Source of the DNA: Phoenicibacter congonensis
Lineage (GTDB): Bacteria; Actinomycetota; Coriobacteriia; Coriobacteriales; Eggerthellaceae
Length of the DNA: 15,205 nt
Reading direction: 5' to 3'
Assembly: GCA_030530045.1 (NCBI GenBank)
Contig: JAUMVS010000021.1
Location: forward strand, 1-15,205
The notes beneath the pieces are model-generated. The model searched no databases. It saw nothing but the letters and a program-made list of their open reading frames with translations, and was not told the DNA's origin. The translations under genes and the position numbers were made by a program. Positions within the stretch are counted from its first letter, which is position 1, and each line of letters begins with the position of its first letter. Shown in pieces: positions 1 through 6,655 of this stretch.

Positions 1-1624
1 CAAAGGCCTCGTCCATGCGCTTTTTCGTCTTGCGCAGGAAGCGGTAGGGCGCTTCGGAGGCCCAGTCGCTGCCGATGAGCAGCTCGCGTCCCGCGACGGC
101 AGCGCGAATTCCCCTGCCGGGTATCGCCTTGGTATTCTCGGCGGCGGGGATATTTATGCCGCGCTCGACGGCCGCTTCGACTATGGCCTTGGCAACGGGG
201 TGCTCCGAGCCCGATTCCGCGGCGGCGCATATGCTCAAAAGCTCGTTATCTGGGAGGGCCGCGGAGTAAATGCTCATGAGCCTCGGCTTACCCTCCGTGA
301 CCGTGCCCGTTTTATCCAAAACAACGGTGTCGGCATAGGCCATGGCCTGAAGCGCCTCGCCGCTTTTAAACAGCACGCCCAACTCCGCGCCGTGCCCCGT
401 GCCGACCATGATAGCCGTCGGCGTTGCAAGTCCGAGCGAGCAGGGGCAGGCTACGACGAGGACGGAGACGAATACGTTTAATATAAATTCGATATCCTTG
501 CCGCACAGCGTCCAGATAACGGCTACCAGAACGGCAATGAGCATGACTACGGGTACAAATACGCCCGCGACCTTGTCGGCAAGCCTTGCGATAGGGGCTT
601 TTTTGCCCTGCGCATCCTCGACCATGCGGATTATCTGCGCAAGCGCGGTATCGCCGCCGACGCGCGTTGCCGTGAATACAATCAGCCCCTCGCCGTTAAT
701 GCTGCTGCCCGTGACCGCGCCGCTGATATCGAGCGTAACAGGCAGGCGCTCGCCCGTGAGCATACTAAGATCGGCGCTCGATGCTCCGGACGTGACCACG
801 CCGTCGCTGGGAAAGCGCTCGCCGGGGCGCACGCTAATAATATCGCCCACACGCAGCTCCGATACGGGAACCTCGCCGGTCTCACTGTGGCGCGTGACCA
901 GCGCCGTCTCGGGCGCGAGCTCCGTGAGCGCGCGTATTGCATCCGAGGTGTGCTGCTTGCTGCGCGCCTCGAGGTATTTTCCGAGCATGACGAGCGTTAT
1001 TACGACCGCCGCGCTTTTGAAAAACAGGTTTTCCGCGTAGCTCATGTCGCCGAGCGCAATCTTGACCGCGGCGTAGATGCCGTACAGGAGTGCCGAAAAC
1101 GTACCGACGGCAACGAGCGTGTCCATGTTGGGGTGGCCCTTCACAAGGCTACCGAAGCCGTTTATGTAGAAGCTGCGCCCGCCGATGACGAAGGGCAGAG
1201 TCAAGGCCAGCTGCACGAGTGCAAAGGTGAGCGGCGCGTGATGCGGCGACATGAAGCTCGGCAGCGGAAGTCCTGCCATGTGTCCCATGGACACATATAA
1301 AATCGGCAGGGCAAAAATCACGCACAGTATGACGCGCTTTTTAACGCCGTTGAGCTCCGCGAGCTTCTGCGCGTCTTCCCTTTTGCGCCGCTGCGCCGCG
1401 AGCGCATCGGCAGAGATATACTCCTGCGCGCCGAAGCTCAGGCGCGAGACGAGCTCGCATATCTTGTCGGCGTCGAGCCTATCGTCATAGACGACGTCTA
1501 TTTTTTCCGTCGTTAGATTTACGGAAACGCTCTGCACTCCCTCCTGCCGGCTCATGAATTTTTCAAGGCTCGAGGAGCAGGCCGCGCAGTGCATCCCGCT
1601 TATTTTAAATGTCTTTTCAGTAAT
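1..1624 (-). CDS. copA: Copper-translocating P1B-type ATPase, 3' end cut by window edge
   Basis: Membrane pump that uses ATP to export Cu(I). I translated this frame from the reverse strand; it stays open to the left edge, giving about 541 residues. Visible in order: one N-terminal heavy-metal domain with GMHCAAC (Cys13, Cys16), four hydrophobic segments, the actuator loop with LTGERLPV, the metal-transport motif CPC (first Cys about residue 393) followed by SLGLATPT, the phosphorylation motif DKTGT (Asp about 437), and SEHPVAKA of the nucleotide-binding domain. The rest of the ATP-binding part and the last two helices lie outside the window; full-length relatives are roughly 740-830 residues. 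The family usually has TGE(S/A)-PV, so Arg after TGE is a small deviation. The start is taken as ATT at 1622-1624: an AAGGAG lies 5 nt upstream, an in-frame TAA lies four codons upstream, and the resulting N-terminus MTEKTFKISGMHC is typical. The first ATG (1592-1594) would begin inside the metal motif. The coding region is GC-richer than the genes to its right. Confidence 0.93.
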   Translation of the reverse strand, partial: MTEKTFKISGMHCAACSSSLEKFMSRQEGVQSVSVNLTTEKIDVVYDDRLDADKICELVSRLSFGAQEYISADALAAQRRKREDAQKLAELNGVKKRVILCVIFALPILYVSMGHMAGLPLPSFMSPHHAPLTFALVQLALTLPFVIGGRSFYINGFGSLVKGHPNMDTLVAVGTFSALLYGIYAAVKIALGDMSYAENLFFKSAAVVITLVMLGKYLEARSKQHTSDAIRALTELAPETALVTRHSETGEVPVSELRVGDIISVRPGERFPSDGVVTSGASSADLSMLTGERLPVTLDISGAVTGSSINGEGLIVFTATRVGGDTALAQIIRMVEDAQGKKAPIARLADKVAGVFVPVVMLIAVLVAVIWTLCGKDIEFILNVFVSVLVVACPCSLGLATPTAIMVGTGHGAELGVLFKSGEALQAMAYADTVVLDKTGTVTEGKPRLMSIYSAALPDNELLSICAAAESGSEHPVAKAIVEAAVERGINIPAAENTKAIPGRGIRAAVAGRELLIGSDWASEAPYRFLRKTKKRMDEAF

Positions 1625-1629
1625 GCTGT

Positions 1630-1635
1630 CTCCTT
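1630..1635 (-). promoter_or_regulatory. Ribosome binding site that points to an ATT start for copA
   Basis: Reverse strand reads AAGGAG, then 5 nt (ACAGC), then ATT. No ATG, GTG or TTG in the copA frame lies between the upstream in-frame TAA and the ATG inside the GMHCAAC motif, so this site decides the start. Confidence 0.6.
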
Positions 1636-1639
1636 AAAG

Positions 1640-1653
1640 TTAGCTTACGCTAA
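1640..1653. promoter_or_regulatory. Short inverted repeat upstream of copA, possible operator
   Basis: TTAGC-TTAC-GCTAA is a perfect 5-bp inverted repeat just upstream of the copA ribosome binding site. On the minus strand a TAATAT (-10-like) element lies slightly further upstream. It does not match the CopY cop-box (TACAnnTGTA) as I know it. It could be an operator or a leader hairpin; support is weak. Confidence 0.25.
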
Positions 1654-1703
1654 TTCGTTCACATCTATATTACACCCTGCGATGAAAAAATAAAGTGACT
1701 TTT

Positions 1704-1762
1704 GAAAAAAAGCAAAAAACCACATCAGTCGCCCCTTTCGGGACGGCCGATGCGGTTTTTTT
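1704..1762 (-). terminator. Rho-independent terminator ending the eight-gene minus-strand operon
   Basis: The hairpin spans 1720-1755: two 16-nt arms around a 4-nt loop. Read on the minus strand the loop is GAAA (GNRA type) and the mismatches seen on the plus strand become G-U pairs, so the stem is stronger as minus-strand RNA. It is followed there by a U-rich run (complement of 1704-1719). A T-run at 1756-1762 also gives it some plus-strand character. It lies between the end of the transporter gene (1868) and copA, which is on the same strand, so it would insulate copA from the operon. Confidence 0.8.
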
Positions 1763-1780
1763 CTCGCATTTTTATGCGAG
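1763..1780. other. Second perfect hairpin next to the terminator
   Basis: CTCGCAT-TTTT-ATGCGAG is a perfect 7-bp stem with a 4-nt loop, directly abutting the A/T run of the terminator on its upstream side (minus-strand sense). Tandem hairpins at operon ends can act as back-up terminators or protect a 3' end. The 1781-1867 stretch between it and the transporter stop shows nothing else I recognise. Confidence 0.55.
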
Positions 1781-1867
1781 AGTGGGGGGAGAAAGCATAC
1801 GACTGTAGATACAAGATTCAAATACATTTGATATCACGCATCCGCTCGTAATATAGACGATTTATAA

Positions 1868-3136
1868 TTACTTAGATATTTTTTCAGAGGCGGGTTCCCA
1901 CGGGAGTTTAGAGGCATTTTTGAATGCGCCTATTATGCAGAACACACCAACAATACAGAATGCAGCTGCTCCGAATAAGCCGAGAGACAAGCTCTTTGTT
2001 ATATCATAAATCAACCCGTAAATCGGCATTGCTACCATTGCCGACAGTGCAGCGGAAGTCTGTACAACGCCATAAATTGACGCATAATCCTTCTTACCAA
2101 ACAGTTTGCTGGGTAAGACCGCGGGCTGCGTACCGCCGGAAGATCCGGCAAATCCCATTATGATAATGCAGGCAATCAGTCCGATCAAAATTTTACCGGT
2201 CAAAACTGCGCCAACAGCAGAGAATGCAAGCAGAACCAGCGCAAGAATGGTGGTTTTTTCTGCGCCGATCTTATCGTTGAATGCGCCAAACGCAAACGAG
2301 CCGATCAGAGTACCTATCATGTAGAAGCTGGCCAAGGAGGAGCTGAAAGTGATGTCATAACCGAGGCTGACTCCGAATGTGGGCAGCATCTGTGCAAAGC
2401 ATGCCAGGAAAATGAGGAAGAACATGGATATGTAGCACAAAATGAATGCAGGGGACTTGAGTGCTGTACCCGCAGGAACACCGGATTCAGCTGCGGGATC
2501 TGTAGTTTCTGACGCAGCTCCGTCTTCTGTTTCCTCTGCACCATATGCCTTCAGGCCCTTCATCGAAGGATGAGCTACAGCGATAAACGAGCCAATAAGT
2601 TCAAGAACCAGTGCAGATGCTCCAAGTACTACATACGCGACATGATATCCCGCCGATTTAATCACAATGCCGCCGACAATGCTGAATATAGCGCCAAAGA
2701 TACCCGTCATTGACATCATTATGCCCATTGCCAGTCCCTGCTTTTTTACAAACCAATTAGTTATGAGCATCGGACCTGCCATATAAAACGGAATTGCCAT
2801 TGCAAAAGCATAAATGATGCCGACAACATACCAGCACCAGAGTGCCGAGTACAGAGCATAGCTCATAAACAGTGCACAGGCCACTACCGAGCACACAATA
2901 AGGAGCGGTCGGAAGGGGAGCTTTTTAACTATTTTGCCCGCAAAAACCATAGCCACCATCATAGCCGCGGAGCTGACCGAAACATATCCGCTGAATGCAC
3001 CGGTGCCAAAGCCCTGCTCAGCGCAAACAGAAGCTATAAAGATGCCCTGCGTATTGGATAAAATGCCTTGGCCGCCGGCAATAAGCAGACATGCAGCTAA
3101 AAGCATCCGCCATGCCGGATGTTTACTTTTCTTCAT
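1868..3136 (-). CDS. Major facilitator superfamily transporter (oxalate/formate-antiporter-like)
   Basis: Predicted 12-helix secondary transporter of 422 residues in the cytoplasmic membrane. The first helix contains AGGQGILSNTQGIF, resembling the start of OFA/monocarboxylate-type MFS proteins. A GKIVKKLPFRP loop lies between helices 2 and 3, and helices 4-5 read FYMAGPMLITNWFVKKQGLAMG, as in that branch. A hydrophilic central loop (about residues 190-225, EETEDGAASETTDPAAES) separates the two six-helix halves. FGAFNDKIGAEKT is the second-half copy of the loop 2-3 motif. An AGGAG sits 11 nt before the ATG. It is the last gene of the operon, 18 nt after the dehydratase-like gene. By context it should import the substrate or export the product of the reductive pathway. 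It is not of the BaiG type, which as I know it is a longer DHA-type MFS protein. Confidence 0.9.
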   Translation of the reverse strand: MKKSKHPAWRMLLAACLLIAGGQGILSNTQGIFIASVCAEQGFGTGAFSGYVSVSSAAMMVAMVFAGKIVKKLPFRPLLIVCSVVACALFMSYALYSALWCWYVVGIIYAFAMAIPFYMAGPMLITNWFVKKQGLAMGIMMSMTGIFGAIFSIVGGIVIKSAGYHVAYVVLGASALVLELIGSFIAVAHPSMKGLKAYGAEETEDGAASETTDPAAESGVPAGTALKSPAFILCYISMFFLIFLACFAQMLPTFGVSLGYDITFSSSLASFYMIGTLIGSFAFGAFNDKIGAEKTTILALVLLAFSAVGAVLTGKILIGLIACIIIMGFAGSSGGTQPAVLPSKLFGKKDYASIYGVVQTSAALSAMVAMPIYGLIYDITKSLSLGLFGAAAFCIVGVFCIIGAFKNASKLPWEPASEKISK

Positions 3137-3154
3137 AATTCTCTAATCTCCTAT

Positions 3155-3703
3155 TTAATATGTAGGTTCTTCCCAATCCTCGGGCACCCATGACTCAGGT
3201 GGGATAGGATCGCGATAAAAACCGTCCATTTGGCGATAAGCCATACGGTGACGGCTAATACGCCATACGCCGTTTTCCTTAACAAAGTCCTCACAATAGA
3301 CTGCCCAGCCCTCGCAGGTCTCGGCATCATCAAAGTAGCACATATGGTCTTCATATTGAAAAACTCCACGTGCATGATCACTGTCAATTAACCATATCAT
3401 GGGCTGATGCCCCATGTGCATTGTCTGCATGACACGATTACACCACTTTGAAACAAGAGCCTGTTCCCTCTTGTCCGTAGTTCCGGGATTGCCATTCCAA
3501 TACTGAAAATCATCTGCGAAGAGTTCTGTTGCGTACTCCTCTTTTTTCATATCCATGCTCCACCAGTAGAAGTACATACATTCGAGTATCTTCTGGTGTT
3601 CACAAAGAAGTTCAGGAGTATACTGCTGACGTCTCACATTTTTGATGACCTCGATGACCCAGCCTCTGAACTCTTCGTTAAAGGGTATATTAAAAGTTGC
3701 CAT
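3155..3703 (-). CDS. BaiE-like dehydratase, SnoaL/NTF2 fold (second, divergent copy)
   Basis: A 182-residue cone-shaped alpha+beta (SnoaL/NTF2-like) protein, probably a dehydratase or isomerase acting on a ring substrate. Residues corresponding to the BaiE catalytic set can be placed: Tyr46 and Asp51 (five apart, as Tyr30/Asp35 in BaiE), and His96 in MHMGH with Asp119 in YEDH (23 apart, as His83/Asp106). The active-site Arg of BaiE is not unambiguous; Arg153 or Arg157 are candidates. It has about 25 extra residues at the N-terminus and a Pro/Trp/Glu-rich tail (IPPESWVPEDWEEPTY) compared with BaiE-type proteins. The start is the ATG at 3701-3703 because AAGGAG lies 6 nt upstream; the frame stays open 28 codons further upstream but without a comparable site. 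It is separated by 97 nt, containing a hairpin, from the preceding small gene. Function as a dehydratase is inferred. Confidence 0.85.
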   Translation of the reverse strand: MATFNIPFNEEFRGWVIEVIKNVRRQQYTPELLCEHQKILECMYFYWWSMDMKKEEYATELFADDFQYWNGNPGTTDKREQALVSKWCNRVMQTMHMGHQPMIWLIDSDHARGVFQYEDHMCYFDDAETCEGWAVYCEDFVKENGVWRISRHRMAYRQMDGFYRDPIPPESWVPEDWEEPTY

Positions 3704-3748
3704 GTCGGTCTCCTTAGTTAAAGTTTTCTCAATTCTGATAGAAAACGG

Positions 3749-3785
3749 GCGTGCCGAACCCGCTTTAATTCGTGTTACGGCACGC
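3749..3785. other. Intercistronic hairpin downstream of the duplicated small genes
   Basis: GCGTGCCG (3749-3756) and CGGCACGC (3778-3785) form a perfect 8-bp stem with a 21-nt loop. In minus-strand RNA the hairpin is followed by CCGUUUUCU, so it could be a leaky terminator or a 3'-end stabiliser for the upstream small-gene messages. It would lower transcription of the following dehydratase and transporter genes relative to the small genes. Confidence 0.4.
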
Positions 3786-3799
3786 ACCGCTTGCTTGTA

Positions 3800-4015
3800 T
3801 TAGTCGCCGATAGCCTGGAGATCTGCCTCGATCGCATCAAGCATTTCCTGTCCCATGCCTACCTGAGGGAAGGCTGCGAGAGACTTAAAGGACATGCCAT
3901 AGGTCATCGGGAAAGTGGGGTCGGCAACCAGCGCGGGATGGTGCTTAACAAGCACTGCCTTTGCGCGGGGATCGCTGACGAGCTTCTTAACTTTGTCGTT
4001 TACGGAAAATGCCAT
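3800..4015 (-). CDS. 71-residue protein of unknown function, tandem copy 1
   Basis: Protein starting MAFSVNDKVKKLVSDP, identical in all 71 residues to the copy encoded just upstream in the operon. It is soluble and mostly helical, with no signal peptide, no cysteine and no metal motif. The pattern (about residues 8-70: KVKKLVSDPRAKAVLVKHHP, then a GMSFKSLAAFP stretch, then MLDAIEADL) resembles, from memory, a short helical module at the C-termini of some bacterial esterases and glycosidases; here it stands alone. AGGAGG lies 8 nt before the ATG. It lies in a catabolic operon between an SDR and a dehydratase. It could be a small partner or scaffold for the enzymes, or a ligand-binding chaperone; no function can be assigned. 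Confidence 0.85.
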   Translation of the reverse strand: MAFSVNDKVKKLVSDPRAKAVLVKHHPALVADPTFPMTYGMSFKSLAAFPQVGMGQEMLDAIEADLQAIGD

Positions 4016-4312
4016 TTTTGTTTCCTCCTATAGATTTTTTAGTAAAAACTTATGTTGCAGAACAGTTTTATAACAAACTAATCAGTCACCGATGGCCTGG
4101 AGATCTGCCTCGATCGCATCGAGCATTTCCTGTCCCATGCCTACCTGAGGGAAGGCTGCGAGAGACTTAAAGGACATGCCATAGGTCATCGGGAAAGTGG
4201 GGTCGGCAACCAGCGCGGGATGGTGCTTAACAAGCACTGCCTTTGCGCGGGGATCGCTGACGAGCTTCTTAACTTTGTCGTTTACGGAAAATGCCATTTT
4301 TGTTTCCTCCTA
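3801..4312 (-). repeat. Tandem duplication, two units of about 230 bp, period 282 bp
   Basis: Unit 1 is about 3801-4030 and unit 2 about 4083-4312. Each holds one 71-codon gene plus 15 nt of upstream sequence including the ribosome binding site. Over the coding region I count three single-base differences (GGC/GGT, GCT/GCC-type and TTG/CTC-type third-position changes), all synonymous, plus different stop codons (TAA and TGA). The flanks on either side are unrelated. This indicates a recent duplication or ongoing gene conversion. Confidence 0.9.
4082..4297 (-). CDS. 71-residue protein of unknown function, tandem copy 2
   Basis: Encodes exactly the same 71 residues as the neighbouring copy 66 nt downstream, with the same AGGAGG ribosome binding site 8 nt before the ATG, and ends in TGA instead of TAA. 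It follows the first of the two operon SDR genes to be cut off by a long gap (98 nt), which contains a possible promoter. Two strong ribosome binding sites and two copies suggest that a high dose of this protein is useful, implying a stoichiometric rather than catalytic role (inference). No domain with a known reaction is recognised. Confidence 0.87.
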   Translation of the reverse strand: MAFSVNDKVKKLVSDPRAKAVLVKHHPALVADPTFPMTYGMSFKSLAAFPQVGMGQEMLDAIEADLQAIGD

Positions 4313-4348
4313 AATGTAAATTTAATAAATTATGGGGCAGCGCCCGGT

Positions 4349-4378
4349 TTTTTAATAGTTGTCGGTGCAGGCAGTCAA
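4349..4378 (-). promoter_or_regulatory. Possible internal promoter before the duplicated small genes
   Basis: On the minus strand, TTGACT (4373-4378) is followed after 18 nt by TAAAAA (4349-4354). The -35 is close to consensus and the -10 is poor. It sits in the 98-nt gap between the SDR and the first small gene, so it could boost the small genes separately from the operon promoter. Confidence 0.3.
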
Positions 4379-4395
4379 TTTAACTCTGCTGTGCA

Positions 4396-5217
4396 TCAGT
4401 CGTCGAGCTGCTCGATATTGCAGTGGTTGAGCATACCACCGTCAATAAGGACGTCCTCACCGTTTATGTACTTGGCGTGGAGCATAAAGTCTATGAGCTC
4501 CGCAGCCTCTTCAGGTTTTCCCATGCGCCCTTCGACCGGGCAGGTGCAGGCAAAGCCGGTTATGACACCAGGCATGAGCTTTTCAACAGCTTGGGGCATC
4601 GGAGTCCAGATCAGGCCCGGACTGATGCTGACTATACGCGCACCTTTTTCACTCATGCGGTCAATATTGGCCATGGTATACCAGCGGGTAAAGCGCTTGG
4701 AAACACTGTACGCCTCGGTGCCGTTTATCTCGCCGCCGCACGCATCGATAAGCGGCTGGAAATCATCGTTTAGTGCCGCTTTATACTGATCAACCAGCAG
4801 AGTATAATCGGCATAATAGCTGGACATTGAAGCAACATTCAGATAGCAGCTGCCTTCGCCAACGAGCGGGAAAAACACTCTGCCCATATTAATTGCCCCA
4901 CCCACATTATTGGTGATGATCTCAGTTGCGCTCGGACGGTAGTCGATAAAGGCTTCATTGATGGCAGCTGCATGAATGACATGCAGAACTTCTCCCATCT
5001 CACGTGCCTTTGCTCCGACTTTTTCAGCGTCCTCAATTTTAGATACGTCTGCGCAAATGTACTCGACATTGTCTAAGTGCTTAAGCTCTTCCTTAGCAAT
5101 CGCGATGCGCTCCTCTTGGAAGTCTACTACCAAGACTGACGCTTCCTTGGCTAAAAGCTTAACTGTTTCGATACCTATTCCGCCGGCGCCGCCGGTTATA
5201 ACGGATACTTTTGCCAT
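4396..5217 (-). CDS. Short-chain dehydrogenase/reductase, 3alpha-hydroxysteroid-dehydrogenase-like (SDR-A)
   Basis: A 273-residue NAD(P)-dependent oxidoreductase with a Rossmann fold. Glycine motif TGGAGGIG at 8-15; Asp32 at the end of strand 2 points to NAD(H). The usual NNAG is HAAA (82-85). The catalytic serine lies in VASMSSYY (about 128-135) and the YxxxK pair is Tyr170/Lys174. About 30 extra residues lie between the serine strand and YxxxK, an insertion like that in Comamonas-type 3alpha-hydroxysteroid dehydrogenase (recalled, not aligned by program). The C-terminal IDGG motif is present. An ATG at 5215-5217 is chosen over the preceding GTG because it aligns with the paralogue's MAxVSVITGG and lies 9 nt from AGGA. 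It follows its paralogue by about 40 nt. Likely role: oxidising or reducing a ring hydroxyl/ketone; substrate and position unknown. Confidence 0.92.
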   Translation of the reverse strand: MAKVSVITGGAGGIGIETVKLLAKEASVLVVDFQEERIAIAKEELKHLDNVEYICADVSKIEDAEKVGAKAREMGEVLHVIHAAAINEAFIDYRPSATEIITNNVGGAINMGRVFFPLVGEGSCYLNVASMSSYYADYTLLVDQYKAALNDDFQPLIDACGGEINGTEAYSVSKRFTRWYTMANIDRMSEKGARIVSISPGLIWTPMPQAVEKLMPGVITGFACTCPVEGRMGKPEEAAELIDFMLHAKYINGEDVLIDGGMLNHCNIEQLDD

Positions 5218-5260
5218 CACTTTATTTCCTTCCTGTAGTTTTTAGTAGAATGCATTCAGT

Positions 5261-6076
5261 TTAAAATTCATCAAACTGTTCAAAGGTCAGGTTTCCGATA
5301 TTGCCGCCATCGATAAGGATGTCGCAGCCGTTGATATATCCGTTATCACAAAGCTGTTCGACTAAATCAGCTATCTCGGAAGCCTCGCCCATACGCGGAA
5401 CCGGTAGAGTGGTGGCGTAAGCGGTCATTGAACCGGGGATAACATCCTCAAATTCTTTGGCCATCGGAGTCCAAATGAGACCGGGGCTTATACTGTTGAT
5501 ACGAGCGCCTCGAGCTGCAGCGCGTTGAATGCTGCTAAGCGTATACCATCGGACAAACATCTTTGACACTGCATAGGCTTTATCGCTCTTACTGCCGACC
5601 TTTTCCTTAACCGGCTCAAAATTTCCGCCCATAGCTTCAACAAATGCATCGATATAATCGGGGAGGGGGTTATAGTAGCTTGACATTGAAGCAATGTTAA
5701 GGTAGCTTCCGCCTTCGCAGATAATAGGCAGAAATGCTTCGGCAATGTACTGAGCACCTTTGATATTGTTTTCAAGAATAAAGCCGGGGTCATTCGGCTT
5801 GCCATTTGTAAATTCATTTACTCCGGCAGCATGAATGACGTTTTTGACCTCGCCCATTTCGCGGGCTTTTTCAACTGCTGCCTTAATGTCGTCCCTGTTA
5901 ACAACGTCCATTACGGCATACTCTACGTTTTCGCAGTCCTTCAGAGCTGCTTTTGCCTCAGCCAGCTTGCTCTCACGTCTGCCGCAAAGCAGTATTTTAG
6001 TATTTTTGGCAAGGCGTTTGGCTATTTCGATGCCCATTCCGCCTGTGCCGCCGGTTATAACAGATACGTAAGCCAT
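5261..6076 (-). CDS. Short-chain dehydrogenase/reductase, paralogue of SDR-A (SDR-B)
   Basis: A 271-residue SDR clearly related to the next gene in the operon along its whole length: MAYVSVITGGTGGMG start, IHAAGVN, NIASMSSYY, YAVSK and SPGLIWTPM. Glycine motif at 8-15. Strand 2 ends in CGRRESK (Gly32-Arg33-Arg34), a pattern that normally favours NADP(H), unlike the Asp32 of SDR-A. Active-site pair Tyr168/Lys172. It carries the same insertion before YxxxK. The start codon is only 3 nt after the TAA of the dehydratase gene, with its GAGG ribosome binding site inside that gene's last codons, so the two are translationally coupled. Together SDR-A and SDR-B could epimerise a hydroxyl group or move electrons between NAD and NADP pools through the substrate. 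Confidence 0.92.
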   Translation of the reverse strand: MAYVSVITGGTGGMGIEIAKRLAKNTKILLCGRRESKLAEAKAALKDCENVEYAVMDVVNRDDIKAAVEKAREMGEVKNVIHAAGVNEFTNGKPNDPGFILENNIKGAQYIAEAFLPIICEGGSYLNIASMSSYYNPLPDYIDAFVEAMGGNFEPVKEKVGSKSDKAYAVSKMFVRWYTLSSIQRAAARGARINSISPGLIWTPMAKEFEDVIPGSMTAYATTLPVPRMGEASEIADLVEQLCDNGYINGCDILIDGGNIGNLTFEQFDEF

Positions 6077-6079
6077 GGC

Positions 6080-6595
6080 TTACCTCTTCTGCATCTCGTC
6101 CACATCGTATCCGGCTTTCTTCAGATACTGAACGTTACCGATATGGCCGCTGTTATACTCGTTGCGTGCATACTGCTCTTCGTAGATGCGCTCGTAGCCG
6201 ATCTTGCTGATATACCACTTACCGTCACGCTTAATAAACTCATCGTCATACAGAGCAGTACCGTGCTGATTTGTATGACCCAGGAAATTAATAAGGTGAT
6301 CTTCGAGGTAAACCTTTGCCTTGGCATGTGTTGCATCGATTATATCGATTTGGAAGCAGTGGCCCAGATGGGTCGAAATCTGCTCGGGAAGCATGCAGCT
6401 TTCCAGAAAACCGACAGCATCCTCACGGCCTTCATAAACCATGAAGCCGTCGCAGTACTCAGTATGAACATCAATGTCGAAGGTTTCGGCAACTGCCTCC
6501 CAGTTATGTATATCCAGGTTGTTGAAATACTTTCCCAGAAGGTAAGTAATTTCCTGAATATCCTCAAGGCGCTGCACTCTTTCTTCTAAAGTCAT
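6080..6595 (-). CDS. BaiE-type dehydratase (bile acid 7alpha-dehydratase-like, SnoaL fold)
   Basis: A 171-residue SnoaL-fold protein strongly like BaiE of Clostridium scindens, which eliminates the 7alpha-hydroxyl from 3-oxo-Delta4 bile acid intermediates. Compared with recalled BaiE, all reported active-site residues are present: Tyr23 and Asp28 (GKYFNNLD), His76 (ISTHLGH), Asp99 (YLEDHL) and Arg136 (GYERIYEE). The first four keep a constant offset of seven residues from BaiE Tyr30, Asp35, His83 and Asp106; a three-residue deletion precedes the Arg (BaiE Arg146). The N-terminus MTLEERVQRLED is also BaiE-like. AAGGAG lies 9 nt before the ATG. It is the second gene of the operon, 60 nt after the BaiH-type reductase and overlapping the translation signals of SDR-B. 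A dehydratase acting on a vinylogous beta-hydroxy ketone is likely; bile acids need not be the substrate. Confidence 0.9.
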   Translation of the reverse strand: MTLEERVQRLEDIQEITYLLGKYFNNLDIHNWEAVAETFDIDVHTEYCDGFMVYEGREDAVGFLESCMLPEQISTHLGHCFQIDIIDATHAKAKVYLEDHLINFLGHTNQHGTALYDDEFIKRDGKWYISKIGYERIYEEQYARNEYNSGHIGNVQYLKKAGYDVDEMQKR

Positions 6596-6655
6596 TAGTC
6601 TAATCTCCTTTCGTTATATTTTATTAATTATTTAACTTTTTCCTTTATGGACAGC

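Noticed and set aside
399..1040. 213-codon open frame on the plus strand
   Set aside because: Antisense to copA, which shows CPC, DKTGT and the metal-binding motif in the reverse frame.
3704..3787. 28-codon N-terminal extension of the second BaiE-like protein
   Set aside because: The extension covers the intercistronic hairpin and has no ribosome binding site, while the ATG at 3701-3703 has AAGGAG at 6 nt.
4330..4351. Terminator between SDR-A and the small genes (GGGC-GCT-GCCC stem)
   Set aside because: The stem is only 4 bp with a 3-nt loop, and in transcription direction the A run precedes rather than follows as a U run.
5831..6589. 252-codon open frame on the plus strand
   Set aside because: Antisense to SDR-B and the BaiE-type gene, both with intact catalytic motifs.
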